Made by a program: the position numbers and the translations under genes
Assembly (NCBI RefSeq): GCF_001010945.1
Contig: NZ_LBHB01000001.1
Span: forward strand, 434,001-498,000
Reading direction: 5' to 3'
Length of the DNA stretch: 64,000 nucleotides
From: Aurantiacibacter luteus
Lineage (GTDB): Bacteria; Pseudomonadota; Alphaproteobacteria; Sphingomonadales; Sphingomonadaceae
Shown here: in pieces, positions 27,991-36,056 of the stretch
Numbering within the stretch: position 1 is the stretch's first letter
How the letters are laid out: the number at the start of each line of letters is the position of its first letter
Notes under the pieces: generated by a model
Database searches by the model: none
Seen by the model: the letters and a program-made list of their open reading frames with translations, nothing else
What the model was told of the DNA's origin: nothing

Positions 27991-28105
27991 GCTCGGCGCG
28001 GATGGCGCGGAACTGGCGCGCCCCGGTGCGCAGCGAGACGTAGCACGAATAAAGCGCAATCGCGGCGACAAGGCCGAAGAACAGGGAGATCGCGATAGCC
28101 GTCAT
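27908..28105 (-). CDS. Small single-span membrane protein behind LexA boxes
   Basis: 65 aa, not recognised as a named family. Residues 2-23 (TAIAISLFFGLVAAIALYSC) form one transmembrane helix; the remainder is basic ([20 protein letters not shown]), so the C-terminus should stay in the cytoplasm. The ATG at 28105 has AAGGA 8 nt upstream, supporting real translation. On the same strand, 92-140 nt upstream, are two perfect GAAC-N7-GAAC LexA boxes with a TTGACG between them. This makes an SOS-induced membrane effector (for example a division inhibitor, as the small SidA is in Caulobacter) a reasonable hypothesis; no similarity to SidA is claimed. The last 28 codons overlap pssA antisense. Confidence 0.65.
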   Translation of the reverse strand: MTAIAISLFFGLVAAIALYSCYVSLRTGARQFRAIRAELNAGRPARRKASVRVRRPREALARAAA

Positions 28106-28196
28106 CGTCGTGGTCCTTGTGCAAGGCGCGAACGCCTATGAGGAAATGCTCACATAGCGGCGAAAGGTTCCCGTTTCCGCCGTTTCTGGCAGCCTT

Positions 28197-28211
28197 GTTC
28201 CACCTATGTTC
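28197..28211 (-). promoter_or_regulatory. LexA (SOS) box 1, GTTC-N7-GTTC
   Basis: GTTCCACCTATGTTC on the plus strand, GAACATAGGTGGAAC on the minus strand, is an exact alphaproteobacterial LexA operator pattern. It falls where the -10 region of a minus-strand promoter with -35 TTGACG (28219-28224) would lie. Confidence 0.7.
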
Positions 28212-28229
28212 CGATGCGTCAAGCGCTTT

Positions 28230-28244
28230 GTTCCGTTTGTGTTC
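28230..28244 (-). promoter_or_regulatory. LexA (SOS) box 2, GTTC-N7-GTTC
   Basis: GTTCCGTTTGTGTTC on the plus strand, GAACACAAACGGAAC on the minus strand. It starts 33 bp from box 1, about three helical turns, so two LexA dimers would bind the same DNA face. Confidence 0.7.
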
Positions 28245-28526
28245 TCGTCTGGCGAGCCGGCGGGATGCAGCGAAGGGGCAAGAATACGGGGAAATACTCG
28301 GTTCATCGGTATTTTCACGCGGTTCGTCGACAATTTGCGCAATTTCCGGCTGGTAACGGCGCCCGGTCTCGGCTAAGGGCGCGTCCGCCGGAAGACCCAT
28401 GCGCGAAGGTGCCGGGTCGCAACCACCGGCAAATTCACATGGATGGCATACATACCGGTGCCGCCTGCGGGTCATCCCGCGGCCGGTTCCCCGCCATCCA
28501 GAGGCATAACCGGAAGGAATTTTATT
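28245..28526 (+). other. rpsB promoter/leader region without a gene
   Basis: No convincing open reading frame is present between the LexA boxes and rpsB. The last 90 nt contain a long imperfect hairpin with inner stem GCGGG-TCAT-CCCGC and outer ACCGG/CCGGT arms, ending shortly before the ribosome-binding site. Leaders of rpsB often bind S2 for autogenous control, so this structure is a candidate for that role. I could not identify a clear -10/-35 pair. Confidence 0.4.
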
Positions 28527-29318
28527 ATGGCGGCTCCTACCGTCACCATGCAGCAATTGATCGAGGCCGGCGTTCACTTCGGCCACCAGACCCACCGCTG
28601 GAACCCGCGGATGAAGCCGTACATCTTCGGCGCGCGCAACGGTGTTCACATCATTGACCTGTCGCAGACCGTGCCGCTGATGGCGCGTGCGCTCGACTTC
28701 GTGCAGCAGACCGTGCGTGCGGGCGGCAAGGTGCTGTTCGTCGGCACCAAGCGCCAGGCGCAGGAGCCCATTGCCCAGGCCGCGCGCGCCTGCGGCCAGC
28801 ACTACGTCAACCATCGCTGGCTGGGCGGCATGCTCACCAACTGGAAGACCATCTCGGAGCGCATCAAGCACCTCAAGGCGCTCGAGGAGCAGCTTTCGGG
28901 CGAGGCCGCCGGCCTGACCAAGAAGGAACGGCTGAACCTCACCCGCAAGAAGGAAAAGCTCGAACTCTCGCTCGGCGGCATCCGCGACATGGGCGGCGTT
29001 CCGGACGTGATGTTCGTGATCGACGCGAACAAGGAAGATCTGGCGATCAAGGAAGCCGGCGTGCTCGGCATTCCCGTGGTCGCGGTGCTCGACACCAACG
29101 TCGATCCGGAAGGCATCGCCTTCCCGATCCCCGGCAACGACGATGCCAGCCGCGCCATCCGCCTCTACTGCGACGCCGTGGCCCAGGCGGCCACCAAGGG
29201 CCGTGGTGAGGGCGTTGTCGATTCGGGTGCCGACATCGGCGCCATGGACGCCCCGCCGGCGGAAGCGAGTGCCGAGGAAGCCGCTCCGGCTGCCGAGGAA
29301 GCTCCGGCCGAGGCCTGA
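28527..29318 (+). CDS. rpsB: 30S ribosomal protein S2
   Basis: 263 aa from the ATG at 28527, preceded by GGAAGGA. Typical S2: [52 protein letters not shown] and [19 protein letters not shown]. The C-terminal 30 residues are an Ala/Glu-rich tail, common in alphaproteobacteria. S2 joins the 30S subunit late and helps S1 bind. It is co-transcribed with tsf, as in nearly all bacteria, across a 110-nt gap holding two hairpins. Confidence 0.98.
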   Translation: MAAPTVTMQQLIEAGVHFGHQTHRWNPRMKPYIFGARNGVHIIDLSQTVPLMARALDFVQQTVRAGGKVLFVGTKRQAQEPIAQAARACGQHYVNHRWLGGMLTNWKTISERIKHLKALEEQLSGEAAGLTKKERLNLTRKKEKLELSLGGIRDMGGVPDVMFVIDANKEDLAIKEAGVLGIPVVAVLDTNVDPEGIAFPIPGNDDASRAIRLYCDAVAQAATKGRGEGVVDSGADIGAMDAPPAEASAEEAAPAAEEAPAEA

Positions 29319-29330
29319 TCGCTTTCCCCG

Positions 29331-29402
29331 CACGCGGGCCCAAATGTCGCCCGCGTGTCACGAATACCCATCAAGGCGCCGGTCCCATCGCGGACCGGCG
29401 CC
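29331..29402 (+). promoter_or_regulatory. Tandem hairpins between rpsB and tsf
   Basis: The first stem is CACGCGGGC / GCCCGCGTG (29331-29357, 9 bp); the second is a perfect 11-bp stem GGCGCCGGTCC / GGACCGGCGCC with loop CATCGC (29375-29402). Neither is followed by a T-run. They may act as a partial attenuator or as an RNase processing/stabilising site that sets the S2:EF-Ts ratio. Confidence 0.55.
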
Positions 29403-29428
29403 GCATGATTATTGAGAAGGACAAGACA

Positions 29429-30355
29429 ATGGCTGCTTTTACCGCCTCCGACGTGAAGGCCCTGCGCGAGAAGACCGGCGCGGGCATGATGGACGCCAAG
29501 AAGGCCCTGGAAGAAGCGAACGGCGACATCGAGGCCGCTGTCGACGCGCTGCGCGCCAAGGGCCTCGCCACCGCGCAGAAGAAGTCCAGCCGCACCGCCG
29601 CGGAAGGTCTCGTCGGCGTGGCCGTCGAGGGCACGAAGGGCGTGGCCGTCGAGGTCAACTCGGAAACCGACTTCGTCGCCAAGAATGACCAGTTCCAGGA
29701 TTTCGTGCGCAAGACCACGCAGGTCGCGCTCGATAGCTCGGCTGCCGATGTCGATGCGCTGAAGGCCGCCGCCTATCCCGACGGCGGTACCGTGTCCGAC
29801 AAGCTGACCGACAACGTCGCCACCATCGGCGAGAACCAGCAGGTCCGCCGCCTGAAGCACGTCAGCGTCGAAAACGGCGTGATCGTGCCCTACATGCACA
29901 ACGCCGCCGCCGCGAACCTGGGCAAGATCGGCGTGCTCGTCGCGCTCGAGAGCGAGGCCGATGCCGGCGCGCTCGAGGCGCTGGGCAAGCAGCTCGCCAT
30001 GCACATCGCCGCGGCCTTCCCGCAGGCGCTGACCGCCGAGGATCTCGACGCCGAGGTGATCGAGCGCGAGCGCAAGATCGCCGCGGAAAAGGCTGCCGAG
30101 AGCGGCAAGCCCGAAGACGTGCAGGCCAAGATGGTCGACGGCGCGATCAAGAAGTTCGCCAAGGAAAACGCTCTGCTGAGCCAGGTCTTCGTGATGGACA
30201 ACAAGACCGCCATCTCCGACGTCGTCGCCGCCGCCGCCAAGGATGCGGGCAAGCCGATCGTGCTAAAGGACTACGTCCGCTTCCAGCTCGGCGAGGGCAT
30301 CGAGAAGGAAGAGAGCGACTTCGCCGCCGAGGTCGCCGCCGCGGTCAAGGGCTGA
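29429..30355 (+). CDS. tsf: Elongation factor Ts
   Basis: 308 aa from the ATG at 29429 with GAGAAGGA upstream. EF-Ts exchanges GDP for GTP on EF-Tu. The N-terminal UBA-like domain reads [21 protein letters not shown]; the core contains [15 protein letters not shown], the signature that contacts EF-Tu. The C-terminal half has [20 protein letters not shown] and ends [12 protein letters not shown] strong terminator follows at once, closing the rpsB-tsf operon. Confidence 0.98.
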   Translation: MAAFTASDVKALREKTGAGMMDAKKALEEANGDIEAAVDALRAKGLATAQKKSSRTAAEGLVGVAVEGTKGVAVEVNSETDFVAKNDQFQDFVRKTTQVALDSSAADVDALKAAAYPDGGTVSDKLTDNVATIGENQQVRRLKHVSVENGVIVPYMHNAAAANLGKIGVLVALESEADAGALEALGKQLAMHIAAAFPQALTAEDLDAEVIERERKIAAEKAAESGKPEDVQAKMVDGAIKKFAKENALLSQVFVMDNKTAISDVVAAAAKDAGKPIVLKDYVRFQLGEGIEKEESDFAAEVAAAVKG

Positions 30356-30374
30356 GCCCTTTCGCCACGTTTCG

Positions 30375-30411
30375 AAAAGGCCGCCAGGGTTCGCGCCCCG
30401 GCGGCCTTTTT
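30375..30411 (+). terminator. Rho-independent terminator of rpsB-tsf
   Basis: AAAAGGCCGCC pairs with GGCGGCCTTTT around a GC-rich loop, followed by more T residues. It lies 20 nt after the tsf stop and is a textbook intrinsic terminator. Confidence 0.92.
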
Positions 30412-30650
30412 CATTGCCGGCCCAATTCGACCAGCCAGATCTCGGGGTGAGTGAACAGACGCATGGGCAGCACGCTGGTGCCAAGCCCCGCACCCACGAT
30501 CACGGTCTGCGCGCCCTCCACCGTCACCCCGCAAGCGAAGCGGTCGCCGTAGCGCGACATGTGCGCGGGCGCCGCACCGGGGGTAGGCGATCTGGCCGCA
30601 ATGGGTATGCCCTGCCCAAGGGCAAGCGTGGCGGCGAAAAGCGCGGGGGA
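30411..30650 (-). pseudogene. Remnant of a metallophosphoesterase (C-terminal end, frameshifted)
   Basis: Reading on the minus strand, the motif [12 protein letters not shown], the last metal-binding block of calcineurin-like phosphoesterases, is in one frame. The expected continuation [26 protein letters not shown] and HPEIWLVELG is in another. Sequence ahead of GHTH also fits the second frame ([10 protein letters not shown]), so at least two frameshifts are needed. The N-terminal two thirds, with the other metal ligands, are missing: only about 230 nt remain between the tsf terminator and pyrH. It cannot encode an active enzyme. Confidence 0.75.
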
Positions 30651-30735
30651 ACACTTGGCAGCGCGCGCCGCTGTCTCTACAGCCCCGGGCGAACGGCCGC
30701 CCCCATGGCGGCGCGCGAGAGGACACCCGCCACCC

Positions 30736-31455
30736 ATGCCCCTTAGCCAAGCCAAGCGCATCCTGCTGAAGCTGTCGGGCGAGGTGCTAATGGGCGAGCA
30801 GGAGTTCGGCATCGATCCGGCCTATGTCCTGCGCCTCGCCGAAGAGGTAAAGGCGGCCAAGGAGACGGGCCTCGAGATTTGCCTCGTCATCGGCGGCGGC
30901 AACATCTTTCGCGGCATGGCCGGCGCGGCGCAGGGAATGGACCGCGGGCAGGCGGACTACATGGGCATGCTGGCGACCGTGATGAACGCGCTCGCCATGC
31001 AGAGCGCGCTCGAGCAGCTGGGCGTCGATACCCGCGTGCAGAGCGCCATCCAGATGGACCAGGTGTGCGAACCCGTCATCCGTCGCCGGGCGGAGCGGCA
31101 CCTGCAGAAGGGCCGCATCGTGATCTTTGCAGCCGGCGTGGGCGCGCCCTATTTCACCACCGACAGCGGCGCAGCCCTGCGCGCTGCCGAAATGCGGTGC
31201 GATGCGCTGCTCAAGGGCACCAGCGTCGACGGGGTCTACGACAGCGACCCGAAGAAGAACCCGGCCGCCGTGCGTTACGATTCCGTCACTTACGACCAGG
31301 TGCTCGCGGAGAACCTGAAGGTGATGGACGCCTCCGCCGTGGCCCTGTGCCGCGACAACGACATTCCCATCGTGGTCTTCTCCATCCGCGAACGCGGCAA
31401 CGTGGCCCGCGTGCTGGCGGGCGAGGGGACCCAGACCATCGTGCAGAAGGATTGA
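30736..31455 (+). CDS. pyrH: Uridylate kinase
   Basis: 239 aa from the ATG at 30736. It phosphorylates UMP to UDP and belongs to the amino-acid-kinase fold, unlike eukaryotic UMP kinases. Seen: [51 protein letters not shown] and [19 protein letters not shown]. It opens the conserved cluster pyrH-frr-uppS-cdsA-dxr-rseP-bamA; frr begins 3 nt after its stop. Confidence 0.97.
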   Translation: MPLSQAKRILLKLSGEVLMGEQEFGIDPAYVLRLAEEVKAAKETGLEICLVIGGGNIFRGMAGAAQGMDRGQADYMGMLATVMNALAMQSALEQLGVDTRVQSAIQMDQVCEPVIRRRAERHLQKGRIVIFAAGVGAPYFTTDSGAALRAAEMRCDALLKGTSVDGVYDSDPKKNPAAVRYDSVTYDQVLAENLKVMDASAVALCRDNDIPIVVFSIRERGNVARVLAGEGTQTIVQKD

Positions 31456-31458
31456 GCC

Positions 31459-32016
31459 ATGCCCAAGTATGAAAAGGCCGACGTGGAACGGCGCATGACC
31501 GGAGCGGTCGAGAGCCTCAAAAGCGACCTCGGGGGCCTGCGCACGGGCCGCGCCAATACCGCGCTGCTCGATCCCGTGGTGGTCGAAGTCTACGGTTCGA
31601 TGATGCCGATCACCCAGGTCGCCACCGTCTCCGCGCCCGAGCCGCGCATGCTCGCCGTGCAGGTGTGGGACAAGGCCAATGTCAGCGCGGTGGAGAAGGG
31701 TATCTCGAAGGCCAACCTCGGCCTCAACCCGATGAGCGACGGGCAGACCATCCGCCTGCCTCTGCCGGATCTCAACGAGGAGCGCCGCAAGGAACTCGCC
31801 AAGCTCGCCGGCGACTACGGCGAGAAGGCCAAGGTCGCCATCCGCAACGTGCGCCGCGATGCGAACGACGCGCTGAAGGAAGACGAGAAGAAGAAGGAAA
31901 TCTCCGAGGACGACCGCAAGCGGCTGGAGGACGAGGTGCAGAAGCTGACCGACCGCCACGTTGCCGATACCGACACGGCGGTGGAGAAGAAGGTCCAGGA
32001 AATCCTGACGCAGTAA
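31459..32016 (+). CDS. frr: Ribosome recycling factor
   Basis: 185 aa, exactly the family size. It splits the post-termination ribosome with EF-G. The helical domain begins YEKADVERRMTGAVESLKSD and has LRTGRANTALLDPVVVEVYG, with QVATVSAPEPRMLAVQVWDK in the beta-rich domain and the C-terminal helix rich in Lys/Glu/Asp. It follows pyrH closely and precedes uppS by 20 nt. Confidence 0.98.
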   Translation: MPKYEKADVERRMTGAVESLKSDLGGLRTGRANTALLDPVVVEVYGSMMPITQVATVSAPEPRMLAVQVWDKANVSAVEKGISKANLGLNPMSDGQTIRLPLPDLNEERRKELAKLAGDYGEKAKVAIRNVRRDANDALKEDEKKKEISEDDRKRLEDEVQKLTDRHVADTDTAVEKKVQEILTQ

Positions 32017-32036
32017 GCGTCGCACCGGTCTCTGCC

Positions 32037-32732
32037 TTGCCCCACGCGAGCTACCCCCGCCCTGATTTTCCCCGTCACGTCGCCATCATCATGGACGGCA
32101 ACGGACGCTGGGCGAAGCGGCGCGGGTTGCCGCGTGCGCTCGGCCACAAGGCGGGCGGCGACGCGGTCAAGCGCACGGTCGAGGCCGCGGGCGCGCTGGG
32201 GCTCGAATGCCTGACGCTCTACGCCTTCAGTTCCGAGAACTGGAAGCGCGAGGAGAGCGAGATCTCCGACCTCATGAACCTGATGCGCCGGTTCATCGAG
32301 CGAGAGCTGGAGGCCTTCGTGGCCGAAGGTATCCGCCTGAAGATCATCGGCGACTACCGCGCCTTCGCCCCCGACATCGTCGAGAAGCTCGACGCCGCGC
32401 TCGAACGCACGGCGGGCGGCACGCGTACGCTGGCCGTCGCGCTGAACTACGGCGCGCAGCAGGAGATCGCGCGCGCGGCGCGGCTGGCGGCGGAGGAGGG
32501 CGAGGTCACGCCCGAGGCCATCGAGCGCCACCTCTTCACCGCCGACCTGCCGCCGCTCGACCTGCTGATCCGCACCAGCGGCGAAGTCCGCCTGTCCAAC
32601 TTCCTGCTGTGGCAATCGGCCTATACCGAGATGCTTTTCACCGACACGCTGTGGCCCGATTTCGGCGAGGACGAGCTGCGCGCCGCCTGCGAGGAATTCG
32701 CCACGAGGGAGCGGCGCTATGGCGGACGCTGA
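32037..32732 (+). CDS. uppS: Undecaprenyl diphosphate synthase (cis-prenyltransferase)
   Basis: 231 aa if it starts at the TTG at 32037; no ATG or GTG lies in a suitable place, since the first ATG is the one inside the catalytic motif. It builds the C55 carrier lipid for peptidoglycan and polysaccharides. The catalytic Asp is in VAIIMDGNGRWAKRRGLPRA; LTLYAFSSENWKR and LLIRTSGEVRLSNFLLWQSAYTE, the substrate-binding blocks, are intact. In the usual consensus the latter reads RxSGExRLSNFLLWQ. It overlaps cdsA by 14 nt. Confidence 0.95.
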   Translation: MPHASYPRPDFPRHVAIIMDGNGRWAKRRGLPRALGHKAGGDAVKRTVEAAGALGLECLTLYAFSSENWKREESEISDLMNLMRRFIERELEAFVAEGIRLKIIGDYRAFAPDIVEKLDAALERTAGGTRTLAVALNYGAQQEIARAARLAAEEGEVTPEAIERHLFTADLPPLDLLIRTSGEVRLSNFLLWQSAYTEMLFTDTLWPDFGEDELRAACEEFATRERRYGGR

Positions 32733-33531
32733 ACCGGACGATCTCGACGACCTCGAAGGGTTCGCGGCGCTGCCGGAGCCGCGGCGGCGTGACAGGATCA
32801 AGGCGCTGGCGAAAAAGGCGCTGCCCGTTCCGCTGTGGGTCCGCACCAGCGACCTGCCCAAGCGCGCCGCGAGCGCTCTCGTCATGCTGGCCGTAGCCGG
32901 CACGGCGCTGTGGATCGGCGGGGTGGTGTGGGATGCGTTCATCGCGCTCGTCGCGCTCGTCTGCTTCGCGGAATTCGCGCGGCTGGTGTGGCGGGCGACG
33001 GGCAATCCGCTGGGCCGGGCGCTCGGCCTTCTCGCAGGCGCGGGCTATATCGGCACGGCGGCGATGGTGCTGATCGGGCTCGGCGATTTCCTGCTGATCC
33101 TCGCGCTCGGCGTGACGATCTTCACCGACACCGGCGCCTATTTCAGCGGCCGCACCATCGGCGGGCCCAAGATCGCCCCGCGCATCAGCCCGTCCAAGAC
33201 CTGGGCGGGGCTGGCGGGGGGCATGGTCGCCTCGGGGCTGTGGGTGATCGGCTGGGTGCTCGCCATCGATCGTGGCCCGGCGTGGCTCGGCCCCCGCTTC
33301 GAGCTGGGATTGAACCTCGGCGCGGCCAATGTCCTTGCCCTGCTTGCGTTGGGCGGCGGGCTCGCCATTATCGCGCAGATGGGCGACTTTTTCGAAAGCT
33401 GGCTGAAGCGACGGGCGCACATGAAGGATTCCTCGAACCTCATCCCCGGCCACGGCGGCGTGTTCGACCGGGTGGACGGGCTGCTGCCGGTCTCCATCGC
33501 GATCGCCGGGCTCGGCGCGGCGCTGGTCTGA
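32719..33531 (+). CDS. cdsA: Phosphatidate cytidylyltransferase
   Basis: 270 aa. It makes CDP-diacylglycerol, the precursor used by PssA and PgsA, both encoded in this window. Around seven membrane helices follow a 50-residue cytoplasmic N-terminus; the signature is SWLKRRAHMKDSSNLIPGHG, then GVFDRVDGLLP. FTDTGAYFSGRTIGGPKIAPRI is a further conserved block. The start overlaps uppS and the dxr start is 2 nt after the stop, indicating tight translational coupling. Confidence 0.97.
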   Translation: MADAEPDDLDDLEGFAALPEPRRRDRIKALAKKALPVPLWVRTSDLPKRAASALVMLAVAGTALWIGGVVWDAFIALVALVCFAEFARLVWRATGNPLGRALGLLAGAGYIGTAAMVLIGLGDFLLILALGVTIFTDTGAYFSGRTIGGPKIAPRISPSKTWAGLAGGMVASGLWVIGWVLAIDRGPAWLGPRFELGLNLGAANVLALLALGGGLAIIAQMGDFFESWLKRRAHMKDSSNLIPGHGGVFDRVDGLLPVSIAIAGLGAALV

Positions 33532-33533
33532 CC

Positions 33534-34685
33534 ATGCGGCGGATTTCCCTCCTCGGCGCGACCGGCTCCATCGGCGATTCCACGCTCGATCTCGTGCGCT
33601 CGCAGCCGGGGGCATGGCAGGTCGTTGCGCTGACCGCGAACTGCTCTGCCGAGAAACTGGCGCGGCTGGCGCGCGAGTTCGGGGCGGAAATCGCCGTGGT
33701 CGGCGACGAGAGCTGCCTGCCCGAATTGCGCCAGCATCTGGCCGGAAGCGGCGTCGAAGCTGCGGGCGGTGCCGAGGCCCTGTGCGAAGCCGCAGCGCGC
33801 CCGGCCGACATCACCGTCGCGGCCATCGTCGGCTGCGCGGGCCTCGCGCCCACGATGGCCGCCATCGAGCAGGGCCGCACCGTCGCGCTCGCCAACAAGG
33901 AAGCGCTGGTCAGCGCGGGCGAGGTGATGACCGCAAAGGTTGCCGAGCACGGCACGACGCTGCTGCCGGTGGACAGCGAGCACAACGCGATCTTTCAGTG
34001 CCTCCAGGGTGATGACCTCGCCGACGTGCGCTGGATCACGCTGACCGCCAGCGGCGGCCCGCTGCGCACGAAATTGCTCGCCGAACTGGAAGCCGTCACC
34101 CCGGCGCAGGCCGTCGCCCACCCAAACTGGGACATGGGCGCCAAGATCAGCGTCGATTCCGCCACAATGTTCAACAAGGGCCTCGAATTCATCGAGGCGC
34201 ACCACCTGTTCCCGGTCGGGCTCGACCGCCTCAGGATTATCGTCCATCCGCAGAGCGTGATCCACTCGATGGTCGAATACCGCGACGGCTCGACGCTCGC
34301 GCAGCTGGGCCCGAGCGACATGCGCGTGCCCATCGCCTCGACGCTCGCCTGGCCCGCGCGCATGGACACCGCGTGCAAGCCGCTCGACCTGGCGGCCATC
34401 GGCGAGCTGACCTTCTTCGCACCCGACGAAGAGCGCTTTCCCGCCACGAAGCTGGCGCGCGAGGCGGCTCATGCCGGGGGCGGGGCGCCCGCCGTGCTCA
34501 ACGCCGCGAACGAGGTGGCGGTCGCGGCCTTCCTCGCCGGTCAGATCAGGTTCACGCAAATTTCGGCAATTGTCGCGCATACCCTTGATAGCTACGCGCC
34601 CGCCGCACCCCGGTCGCTCGACGAGGTTCTCGCCGTCGATGCAGAGGCGCGGGCGCGGGCCGAAGCCATGCTGGAGCCTGCCTGA
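33534..34685 (+). CDS. dxr: 1-deoxy-D-xylulose 5-phosphate reductoisomerase
   Basis: 383 aa from the ATG at 33534. It commits deoxyxylulose phosphate to the methylerythritol phosphate isoprenoid pathway, producing MEP with NADPH. The N-terminal nucleotide-binding block is LLGATGSIGDSTLDLV, then ALANKEALVSAGEVM, PVDSEHNAIFQCL with metal-binding Asp/Glu, and the loop HPNWDMGAKISVDSATM. It supplies precursors for UppS and the ubiquinone chain. Confidence 0.97.
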   Translation: MRRISLLGATGSIGDSTLDLVRSQPGAWQVVALTANCSAEKLARLAREFGAEIAVVGDESCLPELRQHLAGSGVEAAGGAEALCEAAARPADITVAAIVGCAGLAPTMAAIEQGRTVALANKEALVSAGEVMTAKVAEHGTTLLPVDSEHNAIFQCLQGDDLADVRWITLTASGGPLRTKLLAELEAVTPAQAVAHPNWDMGAKISVDSATMFNKGLEFIEAHHLFPVGLDRLRIIVHPQSVIHSMVEYRDGSTLAQLGPSDMRVPIASTLAWPARMDTACKPLDLAAIGELTFFAPDEERFPATKLAREAAHAGGGAPAVLNAANEVAVAAFLAGQIRFTQISAIVAHTLDSYAPAAPRSLDEVLAVDAEARARAEAMLEPA

Positions 34686-34686
34686 G

Positions 34687-35790
34687 TTGGAATTCGAGAG
34701 CCTGCCCTTCTGGATGTACATCGTCGGCTTCCTGGCGATGCTGGCGCCGCTGGTCGTGCTGCACGAGCTCGGCCATTATCTCGTGGGCCGCTGGTTCGGC
34801 GTGGGGGCGGATGCTTTCTCCGTGGGCTTCGGCAAGGAGATCGCGGGATACACCGACAGGCGCGGCACCCGCTGGAAGCTCTCCATGCTGCCCTTCGGCG
34901 GCTACGTGCAGTTCCGCGGCGACATGAACCCCGCCAGTGTGCCCGATCCGGACGCGCCCGCAGGGGCCGACCACTTCCAGTCCGCCGCCCTGTGGAAGCG
35001 CGCGCTGATCGTGGCCGCCGGGCCGATCATCAATTTCCTCGTCGCCATCGCCATCCTTGCCAGCTTCAACGTCATCTACGGCAAGGCCATGACGCCGCCG
35101 GTGGTGGAGGTGGTGGTCGAGGACGGTGCCGCCGCCTCGGCGGGGCTTCAGCTGGGGGACCGGGTGATTGCCATCGACGGCAGGCCGGTCGAGGACTTCG
35201 CCGAGATCGGCGGCATGGTTGCGCCCTATCCCGACGAGCGCATGGATTTCCGCGTCCTTCGCGGCGACGAGACGATGACCCTGCCCGTAACCGTTGCGCG
35301 GCTGGAGGAGGTCGACCGCTTCGGCAACACCTTCCAGGTTGGGCGCATCGGCATCGGTTCGGGCGCGCCGACCTATCGCCCCGTCGGCGTGGTCGAAGCG
35401 ACCGGGCTGGCCTTCGTGCAGACCGGCCAGATCGTCGACATGATGGTGACCGGGATCTGGCAGATCATCTCGGGCCGCAGGTCGGTGGAGGAGCTGGGCG
35501 GACCCATCACCATCGCCAAGTTTTCGGGCGAGCAGCTGAGCCTCGGTTTCAGCCAGTTCGTGTGGTTCGCGGCGCTCATCTCAATTAACTTGGCATTCAT
35601 TAACCTCCTGCCAATTCCCGCCCTCGACGGTGGTCACCTGGCGTTTTACGCGGTCGAGGCAATCCGCCGTCGGCCAGCCAGTCCCCGCAGTCAGGAGCTT
35701 GCGTTTCGCGCCGGCATCGCCGTTGTTCTGGCGATGATGGTGTTCGTTACGCTGATCGACATCGCCAAGCTGCCGATCTTCGGCAGCTAG
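34687..35790 (+). CDS. rseP: Site-2 intramembrane metalloprotease RseP/RasP
   Basis: 367 aa from TTG at 34687, one base after the dxr stop; a later ATG at 34714 would shorten it by nine residues. The zinc site HELGH is in the first membrane helix (VVLHELGHYLVGRWFGVGAD), and the third ligand is in NLLPIPALDGGHLAFYAVE. One PDZ domain (about 125-205, with VVEDGAAASAGLQLGDRVIA) follows; many homologues have two. It cleaves anti-sigma factors and signal-peptide remnants within the inner membrane. The ATG/TTG choice is uncertain. Confidence 0.95.
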   Translation: MEFESLPFWMYIVGFLAMLAPLVVLHELGHYLVGRWFGVGADAFSVGFGKEIAGYTDRRGTRWKLSMLPFGGYVQFRGDMNPASVPDPDAPAGADHFQSAALWKRALIVAAGPIINFLVAIAILASFNVIYGKAMTPPVVEVVVEDGAAASAGLQLGDRVIAIDGRPVEDFAEIGGMVAPYPDERMDFRVLRGDETMTLPVTVARLEEVDRFGNTFQVGRIGIGSGAPTYRPVGVVEATGLAFVQTGQIVDMMVTGIWQIISGRRSVEELGGPITIAKFSGEQLSLGFSQFVWFAALISINLAFINLLPIPALDGGHLAFYAVEAIRRRPASPRSQELAFRAGIAVVLAMMVFVTLIDIAKLPIFGS

Positions 35791-36056
35791 GCAGGCAGAA
35801 GAAGGGCATTCCCGGCGCGGCCAGGTGATGATGGTTCCAGTGGGCAGGGGAGCGGGCGAATTCCGGCGATATCGGGAAGTGGCCGCTTGATTGCCCCCGC
35901 GGCATCGGGCAAGGGCGCACTCCGCAACGATAGCCGTATTTCGCGCTCCCGGAAACGGGGCGAAAGACGGGTTCATCGCCTGCCGCGCGGCACCTGCAAC
36001 GCCGGCGCACGGGATTGTCGAACCGGATCGGAAACGATCCTTGAAGTGGACGGATA

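Noticed and set aside
28197-28244. LexA boxes as regulators of rpsB
   Set aside because: They are about 280 nt upstream of rpsB and in the right position for the minus-strand small membrane gene. A ribosomal protein operon is not a usual SOS target.
30411-30812. An intact minus-strand protein gene of 133 aa between tsf and pyrH
   Set aside because: The start side overlaps pyrH antisense and has no protein-like composition. Only the C-terminal part has family similarity, and the GHTH motif is in another frame, so it is a remnant.
35791-36056. Small gene between rseP and bamA
   Set aside because: The minus-strand frame lacks a ribosome-binding site, is rich in rare composition (Cys, Arg, Ser) and overlaps both neighbours. 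It is treated as non-coding.
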